Assembly: GCA_963781555.1 (NCBI GenBank)
Contig: CAWAGB010000008.1
Span: 1 to 64,000, forward strand
From: JAICQM01 sp963781555
GTDB taxonomy: Bacteria > Chloroflexota > Limnocylindria > QHBO01
Length of the DNA: 64,000 nucleotides
Direction: 5' to 3'
Of the stretch, positions 8,721-16,448 are shown piece after piece. The position numbers were made by a program, and so were the translations under genes. The notes beneath the pieces were generated by a model. That model did no database searches and had not been told where the DNA came from. It was given only the letters and a program-made list of their open reading frames with translations. How positions within the stretch are numbered: the stretch's first letter is position 1; every line of letters starts with the position of its first letter.

Positions 8721-9650
8721 CTAGGCCGTCTTGCGACGCCTCGCCGGCTTGGCCGCTGCATCGGGCTCGGCGTCGCGCGCCGCCGCCTTCGACGCGGCCT
8801 TCGCCGGTGCCTTGGCTCGCCGGGGCGCCTTGGCGCCTGCCGGAAGGGGTGCCTCCGCCGCGCTGCGACGCGTCTCTCGTGCTGCGGCCACGCTGGCCTC
8901 GAGGGCTGCCATCAGGTCCGTGATCTTGGTGGGCTCGGTCTTTGCGGCGGCCACCGGCTGCTCGCCGGCGACCTTCGACTCGATGACAGCCATGAGCGCC
9001 TGCCGGTAGTCGTCCTTGTAGTCGTCCGCGCTGAAGTCGCCGGTCATGCTCGCAACCAGCTGTTCGGCCATCTTGCGCTCGGCCGGCTTGATGTCGATCT
9101 CGGCCTCGGGCAGGTTCAGCTCGCTGGCGTCGCGCACTTCGTCCGGCCAGTGCAGGGTGGTCAGCAGCATCGTGTTGCTGAACGGGTTGAGCGCGGCCAG
9201 CTGCTCGCGGTCCTTGAGCACGATCTTGCAGATCGCCGACTTGTTCTCATCGGCCAGGACGGTCTTGAGCAGATAGAAGGCCTTCGCACCGATGGCATCC
9301 GGCTCCAGGTAGTACGCCTGCTTCACGAACTGCGTGCCGGCGTTATCGCGAGTCGCGGTGACGAACATCTCGATCTCGATGGCGCGCATCGTCTTGAGCG
9401 GGACGGCGTCGATGTCCTCCTCGGTGACGACCACGTACTTGCCCTTGCTCCACTCGTAGCCGCGCACCGTCTCGGACCGCGGAATGACCTCGTCGTGGTA
9501 GGGGCAGTAGACCTTCATCTGGATCCGGTTCAGGCAGCTCGCGTGGAGCAGGTTGAACCCGATGCCGCTCGTCTCGGTCGCCAGGTACAGCTTGACCGGG
9601 ATGGTCACCAGTCCGAACTGGATCGCTCCCCGCCACATGCTTCGTGCCAT
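8721..9650 (-). CDS. ku: Non-homologous end-joining protein Ku
   Basis: DNA-end-binding Ku homodimer subunit, 309 residues. The start MARSMWRGAIQFGLVTIPVK is the classic bacterial Ku N-terminus. The core beta-barrel region runs to about residue 250 (ITEEDIDAVPLK, AYYLEPD, LPEAEIDIKPAE). The C-terminal 60 residues are Lys/Arg/Ala-rich (GAKAPRRAKAPAK), a lysine-rich tail known in Ku proteins to aid sliding on DNA. Bacterial Ku recruits LigD; here the adjacent downstream gene is a ligase-like protein without a catalytic lysine, and an intact ATP-dependent ligase lies 4 kb away. Confidence 0.95.
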   Translation of the reverse strand: MARSMWRGAIQFGLVTIPVKLYLATETSGIGFNLLHASCLNRIQMKVYCPYHDEVIPRSETVRGYEWSKGKYVVVTEEDIDAVPLKTMRAIEIEMFVTATRDNAGTQFVKQAYYLEPDAIGAKAFYLLKTVLADENKSAICKIVLKDREQLAALNPFSNTMLLTTLHWPDEVRDASELNLPEAEIDIKPAERKMAEQLVASMTGDFSADDYKDDYRQALMAVIESKVAGEQPVAAAKTEPTKITDLMAALEASVAAARETRRSAAEAPLPAGAKAPRRAKAPAKAASKAAARDAEPDAAAKPARRRKTA

Positions 9651-9907
9651 TGGTTCGTGCGCAAGCCTCGTGCTCCGCGTGGCGATCGGACCCGTGCCCA
9701 GAGTCCGTCGTGCGGGCGAGCATGGTACACCGGCCCCGCAAGGTCGCCGTACCGGGCGAAGGTACTGGCGCAGTACCCCTGACGCAGGCCGATCCGGCCA
9801 TTGCCGCGCCGAGCGCCGCTCCCGATGATGCTGACGTGATGACCCACCAGCAAACCGTCCCCGCGACCTCCACCCTCAGTCCCCCGCAGCCGACCGAGGA
9901 AGGGCCG

Positions 9908-10279
9908 ATGCGCGCCTACGTCCTCGAGGACGATCCGGACATCGCGGCGCTCGAGGCGGACGTCCTGCGTGAGATCGGCTTCACGGTCGTGACCTGCACG
10001 CGCATCGTCGAGCTCGGCGACCTCATGGAGCTGGCCCTGCCGCACCTCCTCGTGGTGGACGTCATGCTCCCCGATGGCGACGGCGGCGACATCACCGAGC
10101 TCCTGCGCTCGGCGTGGCCCGGCATCCCGGTGGTCATCGTCAGCGCCGCCAGCCGCGAGCGGCTGGCCGAGCTGGAGCCCATCGGCCCGGTCGTACCCAA
10201 GCCGTTCGATATCGACACCTTCAGCGATGCGGTGCTGGGCGCCGTCGAGAATCCGCTTACCGCTCGCCAGGCCTCGTGA
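9908..10279 (+). CDS. Single-domain response regulator receiver protein
   Basis: A 123-residue CheY-like receiver with no output domain. The acidic pocket is EDD near residues 6-8, the phospho-acceptor Asp lies in LLVVDVMLPDGDG, and the conserved Lys in VVPKPFD. The start at 9908 has an upstream GAGGAAGG ribosome-binding site; the longer in-frame reading frame begins far upstream with unlikely sequence. No kinase is adjacent, so it is an orphan receiver, perhaps a phosphate shuttle or sink. Confidence 0.85.
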   Translation: MRAYVLEDDPDIAALEADVLREIGFTVVTCTRIVELGDLMELALPHLLVVDVMLPDGDGGDITELLRSAWPGIPVVIVSAASRERLAELEPIGPVVPKPFDIDTFSDAVLGAVENPLTARQAS

Positions 10280-10288
10280 GCCGGCGCG

Positions 10289-10768
10289 TCATGCGTCCGG
10301 CGCATCTCCCGGCCCGGTAACCACCACCAGCGCCGCGTGCTCCGTCCCATCCCGTCGCGTGAGGCGATACCGATGCTCGATCGTCACTCCCTTGCTCAGC
10401 AGGGCGCTGACCGGGCAGTAACGGGTCGCCGACAGCTCGATCGACCGGCGCACCGCCTCGGGATCCACGTCGCCGACCACCACGTGCTCCACGGTGATGG
10501 CCACGAACACCTGCGGGTGCTCGGTGGCCTCTTCGCCATCGACCTCGATGTCATACCGGTCGACGGCCTGCCGCTTCTTGCGCAGGATGCTCGCGACGTC
10601 CATCGAGGTGCAGCCGGCAAGGGCCGCCAGCAGCGCCTCGCGCGGACTGATCGCCGATCCCTCGCCGTCGGGCGGGGCAGAGTCCATGGCCACCTCGCCG
10701 CGGCGACCGCTCGCCTCGACGCGCATGCGGGCCGGGTCCACGAACGTGGCGGAGACATGACGTGCCAT
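10289..10768 (-). CDS. OsmC/Ohr family protein
   Basis: 159 residues. The OsmC fold reduces organic or fatty-acid hydroperoxides with two cysteines. Here they lie in AALAGCTSMDVASIL (about residue 52) and TRYCPVSALLSKGV (about residue 117), at the family's usual spacing. The N-terminus is the usual strand-rich region (MRVEASGRRGEVAMDSAPP). Probably cytoplasmic and stress-related. A TAGGCT hexamer 6 nt before the ATG hints at leaderless expression. Confidence 0.9.
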   Translation of the reverse strand: MARHVSATFVDPARMRVEASGRRGEVAMDSAPPDGEGSAISPREALLAALAGCTSMDVASILRKKRQAVDRYDIEVDGEEATEHPQVFVAITVEHVVVGDVDPEAVRRSIELSATRYCPVSALLSKGVTIEHRYRLTRRDGTEHAALVVVTGPGDAPDA

Positions 10769-10797
10769 GCCACGAGCCTAGCAGCGAGGACCGCCGC

Positions 10798-11562
10798 ATG
10801 CGGCTGATCCGACCTCGAACGGCGCGCGCAGACCGTCGGCCGCTGCTGGTGGCGCTCCTGATGCTCGGCGTCGGAGCCCTTGCGGCGGGGCTTGCTGCGC
10901 GCCTGCCGGCGACCGTGTCGGCCGCCGGTCCGCTCGCCCTCGCCGCCGCCCTGGGGCTGGGCATCGGTACCGCCTGGCTCATCCGGGCCATCACCCGGCG
11001 GCCGCCGAGCCCGGTCAGCGACGAGCTGGCGCGTCTGTTGGGGTCGACCTTCGACGACAGCTGGGTCCTGGTCACCGAGCCGCGGCTGCCCGGGGTGCCC
11101 CGCGACCTCGCCGGCCTGCTCGTCGGCCCCGGCGGGGTGCGAGCCCTGGTCGTCCGCCGCTGGCGGGGCCGGTACCGCGTCCGCGGCCGTGCCTGGGAGT
11201 ACGACACCCGCGACCAGCGTCGGGGCTGGATCCGCTGCCGCACCGATCCCTCGTTCGACGCCGACGGCCTCGCCGGTGCCATCAGGGCATGGGCACGCGA
11301 GAGCGGCCTCGACGATCACCTCACCGTGGTGGGCGCCGTCGCCTTCCCCCACGGCCACTCGCACATCGTGCTGGAGGAGCCGGGCGGCGAGGTCGTCACC
11401 ACCGACAACGCTCCATGGTGGGCCAATAGCATCGGCCGGGTGCGGCGGCTCGATCCAGGCCGGGTCGCGGCGCTCGTGGAAGCGGTGATGACCGCCACAG
11501 AGGCGGCAGCGCGGAGCGCGGTGGCACCCGGCAAGGCGCCCGCCGCGCCGGCTCGGCGCTAG
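10798..11562 (+). CDS. Membrane-anchored NERD-like domain protein
   Basis: 254 residues from the ATG at 10798, which has a GAGGA site 8 nt upstream. Two membrane segments (about residues 15-37 and 40-62) are followed by a cytoplasmic domain. The segment GLLVGPGGVRALVVRRWRG followed by a strand pair resembles the NERD (nuclease-related) domain, where a hVGPxGVFVIExKxxxG pattern is usual. The catalytic E-x-K equivalent reads VRR here, so nuclease activity is doubtful. The C-terminus is Ala/Pro-rich. The family call is tentative. The gene ends tail-to-tail with the next one through a shared CTAG. Confidence 0.5.
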   Translation: MRLIRPRTARADRRPLLVALLMLGVGALAAGLAARLPATVSAAGPLALAAALGLGIGTAWLIRAITRRPPSPVSDELARLLGSTFDDSWVLVTEPRLPGVPRDLAGLLVGPGGVRALVVRRWRGRYRVRGRAWEYDTRDQRRGWIRCRTDPSFDADGLAGAIRAWARESGLDDHLTVVGAVAFPHGHSHIVLEEPGGEVVTTDNAPWWANSIGRVRRLDPGRVAALVEAVMTATEAAARSAVAPGKAPAAPARR

Positions 11563-12215
11563 CCGGGCTCACCGGCGTCGGGGACCGCCGGCGGAGGTCC
11601 GGTTCCCTGTTCACCGTCTCGGCGGCGGAACCAGCGCTGCGCCGTCTGCTCGTCGAGCACATCGGCCAGCAGCTCGTCGGGGCGCTCGTCGTCGGCGACC
11701 AGCAGCAGGTGGGCGCGCCGCCGCTGCACCGCCACCGCGCTCACGGTGCGGTCGAGGCCGTCGACCGTGGCACACCGGATCTCGACCTCGGTCATCGGCA
11801 GGAAGCGGTCGCTCGCATTGAGCAGGCCATCCGACGGGCGGCTCCCCTGCGAGATATGGATCGTGCCGGTGAGGCGAAACGGCGGGAGCGCCAGCTGCGC
11901 CTTCACGCCACGCTTGGGGATCCGCATCTCCGGGTTGGAGGTGACGGCCGCCCCGTTGACGACCAGGAAGAGGACCTCGTCGATGGAGACGAGGACCTGC
12001 TGAGCGGCGAGGGTCGCGGCCGGCGCGCCGTACTCGCTGATGGTCGCCTGCTCGACGACGAGGTGCGCCGCTGGCGCCTGGTTGACGATGTCGCCCACGC
12101 GGCTGAAGCGCGTCGCGACCCGTCCGCTGACCCGGTAGGTATCCGTGTACAGGTCAACCTCGACCGCGGCGGTCGAGGCGCTGTCGCCGAAGGGATTGAA
12201 GCTGCCGAAGCTCAT
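11559..12215 (-). CDS. Conserved protein of unknown function
   Basis: 218 residues from the ATG at 12215, which overlaps the methyltransferase stop as ATGA. The protein has a Ser/Phe-rich N-terminus, then an alternation of short strands (VEVDLYTDTYRVSGRV, RVGDIVN, HLVVEQATISEY, RIPKRGVKAQLALPPFRLTGTIHI) suggesting two beta-rich repeats. The C-terminal 25 residues are charged and Pro-rich. No catalytic motif, signal peptide or membrane segment is visible. It is the last gene of a ligase-methyltransferase-unknown operon. I do not assign a function. Confidence 0.65.
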   Translation of the reverse strand: MSFGSFNPFGDSASTAAVEVDLYTDTYRVSGRVATRFSRVGDIVNQAPAAHLVVEQATISEYGAPAATLAAQQVLVSIDEVLFLVVNGAAVTSNPEMRIPKRGVKAQLALPPFRLTGTIHISQGSRPSDGLLNASDRFLPMTEVEIRCATVDGLDRTVSAVAVQRRRAHLLLVADDERPDELLADVLDEQTAQRWFRRRDGEQGTGPPPAVPDAGEPG

Positions 12216-12991
12216 CGGTCCACCCTGCGTGCCTTCCAGACCTCCTCGGACGGCCAGCGACGTGCCCAGTCGAGGCTCATCCACGGATAGGTGGTGGTCG
12301 CGTCGGGCGGTGGCCGCAGCTCCAGCAGGTCGGTCACCTCGAAGCCGTTGGCACGCAGGAGCCTGATCCAGTCACCGTGACCGATGTGGAACTCCACGCC
12401 GTCGTCTTCCGGCCATTGCTGGCGATGCATCCCGAAGTAGGGCCGCAGCAGCCGCTCGGTGGCCGGCCCCTCGGCATCCGTCTCGGGGACGCACATCACG
12501 CACAGCGCCGAGTTGGTCAGGAAGATGAGATCGCCCCCGGGACGCAGCAGTCGCGCCGCCTCGGGAATCCAGGCGTAGGGATCGCACCACAGCGCGGCGC
12601 CGTACTCGCTGATCGCCAGGTCGAAGCTCGCGTCGGGGTACGGTGTCGTCTCCGCGTTGCCCAGGTCGAGCGGAAAGTCGAGGCCGTGCTCGCGCTGCAG
12701 GCGGCGCGCGGTCTCGAGCTGCGCCGGGGAGTTGTCGATGCCGGTCACCCGCGCGCCCCGTCGCGCGAGCCAGGCGGAGATATACGCGGTCCCGCAGCCG
12801 AGCTCTACCGCATCCTTGCCGGCGAGGCCGTCGGGCAGGACCCCGACGTCGCGCTCGGGAATGCCCCAGATGCCCCACTTGGGCTCGTCGCGCGCCCAGC
12901 TCTCTTCGCCGTTGGCGACGTACTGCGGCGCCTGCTCGTCCCAGTAGGCGCGGTTGGCGGCGACGTGCTCGGGCAGCTCGATCTCGCTCAT
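12212..12991 (-). CDS. Class I SAM-dependent methyltransferase
   Basis: 259 residues with a Rossmann-type methyltransferase core. Motif I is VELGCGTAYISAWLARRG, motif II the acidic VTGIDNSPAQ, and later motifs include FDLAISEYGAALWCDP and LLRPGGDLIFLTNS. The substrate is not evident; related proteins are annotated as UbiE/small-molecule methylases. Its ATG overlaps the ligase stop as ATGA, and its stop overlaps the next start as ATGA, so the three genes form a tight operon. A TACCAT hexamer 9 nt before its ATG, inside the ligase tail, may give extra internal transcription. Confidence 0.85.
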   Translation of the reverse strand: MSEIELPEHVAANRAYWDEQAPQYVANGEESWARDEPKWGIWGIPERDVGVLPDGLAGKDAVELGCGTAYISAWLARRGARVTGIDNSPAQLETARRLQREHGLDFPLDLGNAETTPYPDASFDLAISEYGAALWCDPYAWIPEAARLLRPGGDLIFLTNSALCVMCVPETDAEGPATERLLRPYFGMHRQQWPEDDGVEFHIGHGDWIRLLRANGFEVTDLLELRPPPDATTTYPWMSLDWARRWPSEEVWKARRVDR

Positions 12992-14736
12992 GCGTCGCCG
13001 ATGGTAGCGTCCTCGGCCTCGCCGGTTGCCGTGATCCGCTCCGTCTCCCCGCCGGCGCCGGTGGCCAGCAGGATCCGGCCGCTCGCCTGCTCCCCGAAGA
13101 GCGCCTCGACCGTGGACAGCGTGTCGATCTCGTCCGGCCCCTTGTCGTCACGGATGCGGGCGATGCGCGGGAAGCGCATCGCGAAGCCGGAGCGGTGACG
13201 GGTCGATCGCATGATGCGGTCGAAGGCGATCTCCACCACCACCTCGGGGACCACCGTCCGGTAGCGGCCGAAGTCGCGCAGCGTGATGCCGTGGAAGCGC
13301 TCGGTCATGGTCGCGATCTCGGCATCCGTCAGCCCGGTGTAGGCCTTGCCGATGGTCAGCAGCTTCGCGTCGGGCGCGTCGGAGGCGCGCACCGCGAACG
13401 TGTAGTCGGACAGCACGCCCTTCCGCTTGCCGTGGCCCCACTCGACACCAACCACCACGCAGTCGAGCGTCGCGAGCGCCTTCTTCAGCTTCAGCCAGCC
13501 GAGACCGCGCCGTCCCGGCTGGTAGACCGATGCCGGGTCCTTGACCATCAGCCCCTCGTTGTGTCGCTCTCGCGCATCGTCGAACTGGCGCTCCACCTCC
13601 TCGGGGCTGCGCGCCGCCGCCTGGTGCGAGATGAGGAAGCGCTCGGCAGTCCGCTCGGGCAGGTCGAGCGCTGCCAGCGCCGCACGCCGTTCGCGCAGCG
13701 GGGTCTCCAGCAGGTCGCGGCCGTCGTGATGCAGCAGGTCGAAGGCGACCAGCACCACCGGGACTTCGGCCTGTAGCTCGGGCGACGGATCGACGCGGCC
13801 CAGCCGCGTCTGGAGCGAAGCGAAGTCGAGGACGCTCCCTTCGCGCCACGGGACGAGCTCCCCGTCGATCACGGTCGTGACGTCGAGCGCGGCAGTCCCG
13901 GCCACGACGACCTCCGGGAAGGCGCGGCTGATGTCGTTGAGGTCACGCGAGAAGAGTCGCACCGTCCCGTCGGGCAGGCGATGCAGCTGGGCTCGAATGC
14001 CGTCGTACTTGTCCTCGATCCACGCCTCCTCGCCGACGCGGCGCATCACCTCGGCGCTGTCCGCCACCGGGGTTGCGAGCATGAAGCGGATTGGTCGACC
14101 GATGCGCAGGTGCGCCTCCTCCAGCGCGCCGCGCTTCGCGAGCAGCGCCGTGTCGCCGGGATCGGCGACCAGCATGTGCGCCCGCCGAACCGCCGCTGGC
14201 TCGGCATCGAAGGCCGCGGCGATGGCCTCCTCCAACAGTCCCTCGCGGAGACCGATGCGCGTCTCGCGGGATGCGATCCGGGCGATGTAGCGTGCCTCGG
14301 CGCCGGTGGCTCGGCGAAACAGATCCGCCAGGATCCCGACCCGGCCCTCGGTCCCGCTCGCCGTCGCGATGGCCATGAACGCTCCGCCGACCCCCGCCAC
14401 GGTGAGTGGCTCGCCCTCCGGTTTGCGGTCCAGCAGCTCCGCCGCCGCGTCGCCAAAGTCGGAGTGACGCAGGTACGCCGCGCTCAGCTGCTCCGGTTCG
14501 GCGCCGCTCGCCGCCGCGAGTGCCGCGCCCTGCTGAGCCCAGCCCATGCCGAGCTTCACGTCGCTGGCCGCGAGTGGACGCCCGGCGAGGAACGTGGCCG
14601 CCACCGGCAGGTCGTCCTCGGGCAGCTCCCGCAGGTAGGCGGCCAGCAGATCGCGCTTGGCGATCTTGGAGCGCGTCGCCGAGACGGCGTCGGCGACCGC
14701 GGCGAATGCGGCGAATGGCGTGGTGGCGGCAGGCAT
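12988..14736 (-). CDS. lig: ATP-dependent DNA ligase
   Basis: 582 residues from the ATG at 14736, the usual size for archaeal-type ATP-dependent ligases. An N-terminal DNA-binding domain (about residues 1-210) is followed by the nucleotidyltransferase domain, with the catalytic Lys243 in IEDKYDGIR, motif III DGELVPW, motif IV around EGLMVKDPASVYQPGRRG, and motif V WLKLKK. The OB domain follows, ending before residue 582. All adenylation residues are intact, unlike the two LigD-like homologues in this window. It probably serves repair beside the replicative NAD-dependent ligase, and might seal Ku-held ends; the latter is inference. Confidence 0.93.
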   Translation of the reverse strand: MPAATTPFAAFAAVADAVSATRSKIAKRDLLAAYLRELPEDDLPVAATFLAGRPLAASDVKLGMGWAQQGAALAAASGAEPEQLSAAYLRHSDFGDAAAELLDRKPEGEPLTVAGVGGAFMAIATASGTEGRVGILADLFRRATGAEARYIARIASRETRIGLREGLLEEAIAAAFDAEPAAVRRAHMLVADPGDTALLAKRGALEEAHLRIGRPIRFMLATPVADSAEVMRRVGEEAWIEDKYDGIRAQLHRLPDGTVRLFSRDLNDISRAFPEVVVAGTAALDVTTVIDGELVPWREGSVLDFASLQTRLGRVDPSPELQAEVPVVLVAFDLLHHDGRDLLETPLRERRAALAALDLPERTAERFLISHQAAARSPEEVERQFDDARERHNEGLMVKDPASVYQPGRRGLGWLKLKKALATLDCVVVGVEWGHGKRKGVLSDYTFAVRASDAPDAKLLTIGKAYTGLTDAEIATMTERFHGITLRDFGRYRTVVPEVVVEIAFDRIMRSTRHRSGFAMRFPRIARIRDDKGPDEIDTLSTVEALFGEQASGRILLATGAGGETERITATGEAEDATIGDA

Positions 14737-14744
14737 CGGCGTGG

Positions 14745-14750
14745 AGTGTA
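14745..14750 (-). promoter_or_regulatory. -10-like hexamer TACACT, leaderless start
   Basis: On the minus strand TACACT ends 8 nt before the ligase ATG at 14736. The longer reading frame to 14970 would run through this site and has no conserved sequence, which supports the shorter start. Confidence 0.5.
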
Positions 14751-14810
14751 GGGTCAACGGGGCCGGCAGAGGCTTGACGCGAGCGCGGCCCGCGACGCAG
14801 GCTTCACCGC

Positions 14811-15413
14811 ATGACGTTTCCGTGGCAGAAGCGCGTTCCCGACGAGCTGAAGGACCGCATCCCGCCGGGCCAGGTGCTGACCGAGAAGTTCCCGGTGCTG
14901 CACTTCGGCCGCGTGCCCGACTACCCGGACCTGTCGGGCTGGGACTTCCGCGTCTTCGGCGCCGTCGCAACGCCGTTCACCCTCAACTGGGGCGAGTTCC
15001 GCCAGCTGCCCACCATCCAGCAGACCCTGGACATCCACTGCGTGACCCGGTGGTCGAAGCTCGACACGACGTGGGAGGGCGTGCCCTTCAGCCACATCGC
15101 GGAGGTCGCGCAGCCCACGCCGGAAGCGCGCTTCGTCATCTTCCACGCCGAGGCGGGATTCACCGCCAACGTCCCGCTGGCGCGCGCCATGGATCCCCAA
15201 TGCCTCCTGGCGTGGAGCTATGACGGGAAGCCGCTGGAGGCCGACCACGGCTACCCGTTGCGCGCGATCGTGCCGGGCACCTACTTCTGGAAGAGCGCCA
15301 AGTGGCTGCGCGGGGTGGAGTTCAGCAGCGAGGACCAGCTCGGCTTCTGGGAGCGCAACGGGTACAACAACGACGCGGACCCGTGGAAGGAGGAGCGCTA
15401 CTCGTACCGGTAG
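14811..15413 (+). CDS. Sulfite oxidase-like molybdopterin oxidoreductase
   Basis: 200 residues matching the compact, cytoplasmic sulfite-oxidase-like family. The molybdenum-ligating Cys lies in DIHCVTRWSK (about residue 78). Other family segments are WDFRVFGAV, DEHGYPLR-type (ADHGYPLRAIVPG) and a tryptophan-rich KSAKWLRGVEF. The C-terminus WERNGYNNDADPWKEERY is characteristic. The electron partner and substrate are unknown. No Tat signal is present, unlike YedY/MsrP. It is divergent from the DNA ligase gene. Confidence 0.88.
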   Translation: MTFPWQKRVPDELKDRIPPGQVLTEKFPVLHFGRVPDYPDLSGWDFRVFGAVATPFTLNWGEFRQLPTIQQTLDIHCVTRWSKLDTTWEGVPFSHIAEVAQPTPEARFVIFHAEAGFTANVPLARAMDPQCLLAWSYDGKPLEADHGYPLRAIVPGTYFWKSAKWLRGVEFSSEDQLGFWERNGYNNDADPWKEERYSYR

Positions 15414-15422
15414 CGCCGGGAG

Positions 15423-15659
15423 TCACCCCTCGTCGCTCTCCATCCGCTTGGCGCGGTCGATCAGCTCGGCGACCTTGCGGCCACCCTTGCGCCCGATGGT
15501 CTGGAAGTGCTCGTGCGAGTACCGCTCGCTCACCGCCTTCCCGCCCTTCTGGCCGATCTCCTGGTAGAACTCCGAGCCATACCGCTGTCTCGTCGTCTTG
15601 CCACCCTTGCGCCCGGCCTCGCGAACGCTCATGTTGCCGTTGTCGTTCGTCTCCGCCAT
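15423..15659 (-). CDS. KGG-repeat general stress protein
   Basis: A 78-residue hydrophilic protein with three KGG repeats of about 20 residues: GRKGGKTTRQRY, GQKGGKAVSERY and GRKGGRKVAELI. This is the pattern of GsiB/Em-like stress proteins, which are disordered and thought to protect against desiccation or osmotic stress. The start at 15659 is fixed by an AGGAGG site 7 nt upstream; upstream extension has no such pattern. Probably stress-induced. Confidence 0.9.
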   Translation of the reverse strand: MAETNDNGNMSVREAGRKGGKTTRQRYGSEFYQEIGQKGGKAVSERYSHEHFQTIGRKGGRKVAELIDRAKRMESDEG

Positions 15660-15780
15660 CGGAGCGCCTCCTGGTTGCAGATCGGGTCCCCCGCAGCGCC
15701 CGGATGCAAGATGCGTACCGTCGGACGCCGAGCGAGCAAGCGCCCGTCCGCGATGGGTGGCGGCCAGCCAGCGCGCTAGA

Positions 15781-16104
15781 ATGGCCGGCCAATGCATCCC
15801 TTCCTGCGCAGCCTCGATCATCGCGGTCGTCGGGCTCATCATCTCCGGCGGCCTCCTCGCGCTCGCCCTCCTCGGCGAGAACAGCGAGCTGTCGGTCGTC
15901 GAGATGCTGCTCTCCGGGGTCGTGGCGGCGGCTGTCGGGATCTTCCTGTTCGTGCAGGGCTGGCGCTGGTCGCAACGCTCGTGGCAGACAGGGTCGTCGG
16001 GCGCGGGCGTGCTGATCGCGATCACCGGCGGCGTCGCGGGCGTGCTGGGCGCCGGCGCGCTGGCGGGCGTCGTGATCCTGTTGCTCCTCTTCTACGTCAA
16101 CTAG
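15781..16104 (+). CDS. Small membrane protein, three predicted TM segments
   Basis: About 107 residues, nearly all hydrophobic: IIAVVGLIISGGLLALALL, a second helix around SVVEMLLSGVVAAAVGIFLFV and a third in the last 35 residues. No motif gives a function. The start is uncertain. The ATG at 15781 lies inside a TAGAAT hexamer (15777-15782). The ATG at 15792 is 9 nt after that hexamer, exactly the leaderless spacing seen elsewhere, and would begin MHPFLRSL, but it needs one base removed near 15816 to join the hydrophobic frame. Confidence 0.6.
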   Translation: MAGQCIPSCAASIIAVVGLIISGGLLALALLGENSELSVVEMLLSGVVAAAVGIFLFVQGWRWSQRSWQTGSSGAGVLIAITGGVAGVLGAGALAGVVILLLLFYVN

Positions 16105-16141
16105 CTCGAGAGCCACGAGGTCGGCCCGGCGGAGCCTCCGC

Positions 16142-16147
16142 TACGAT
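16142..16147 (+). promoter_or_regulatory. -10-like hexamer TACGAT of tRNA-Glu
   Basis: TACGAT is 22 nt before the mature 5' end of tRNA-Glu. No clear -35 box is visible at 17 bp. Confidence 0.4.
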
Positions 16148-16169
16148 ATGCGGAAGCCCGCCCTGCGAT

Positions 16170-16246
16170 GCCCCCATCGTCTAGAGGCCTAGGACGCCAC
16201 CCTTTCAAGGTGGAGATCAGGGGTTCGAATCCCCTTGGGGGTACCA
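16170..16246 (+). tRNA. tRNA-Glu (anticodon UUC)
   Basis: Full cloverleaf. The acceptor GCCCCCA pairs with TGGGGGT, the anticodon stem CCACC/GGTGG holds loop CTTTCAA, and the T arm is CAGGGGTTCGAATCCCCTT-like. The anticodon is TTC. The 3' CCA is encoded (16244-16246). Confidence 0.97.
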
Positions 16247-16268
16247 CCACCCCGCCCGCGCCGGGAAC

Positions 16269-16448
16269 TCAGATGTGGTTGATCTCGACCCGGTCCCCGC
16301 ACTCGGGGCAGTAGAGGAGCAGCAGCTTTGGCTCCTCGGGCACCGGTCGCCACGAGTAGACCATCGACTCGTACAGGCGCTCCCCGCAGTGCGGACACTC
16401 CGCGCCCAGGTCGAGCCACTGGTCGCGCGGCACGTTCTGGCGGCCCAT
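16269..16448 (-). CDS. Small zinc-ribbon protein (59 residues)
   Basis: A short gene beginning MGRQNVPRDQWLDLGAECPH. Two CxxC knuckles, CPHC and CPEC, about 30 residues apart suggest a single structural zinc ribbon. The C-terminus ends DRVEINHI. Its ATG overlaps the stop of the upstream gene as TGATG, implying translational coupling and a shared job. Such small ribbons often assist nucleic-acid or protein contacts; no specific role can be given. Confidence 0.65.
   Translation of the reverse strand: MGRQNVPRDQWLDLGAECPHCGERLYESMVYSWRPVPEEPKLLLLYCPECGDRVEINHI

Noticed and set aside
9722..9727. Minus-strand TACCAT upstream of ku as a leaderless promoter
   Set aside because: It lies more than 70 nt from the ku start and no good uORF connects them; it may still be an ordinary promoter but is not part of the leaderless set.
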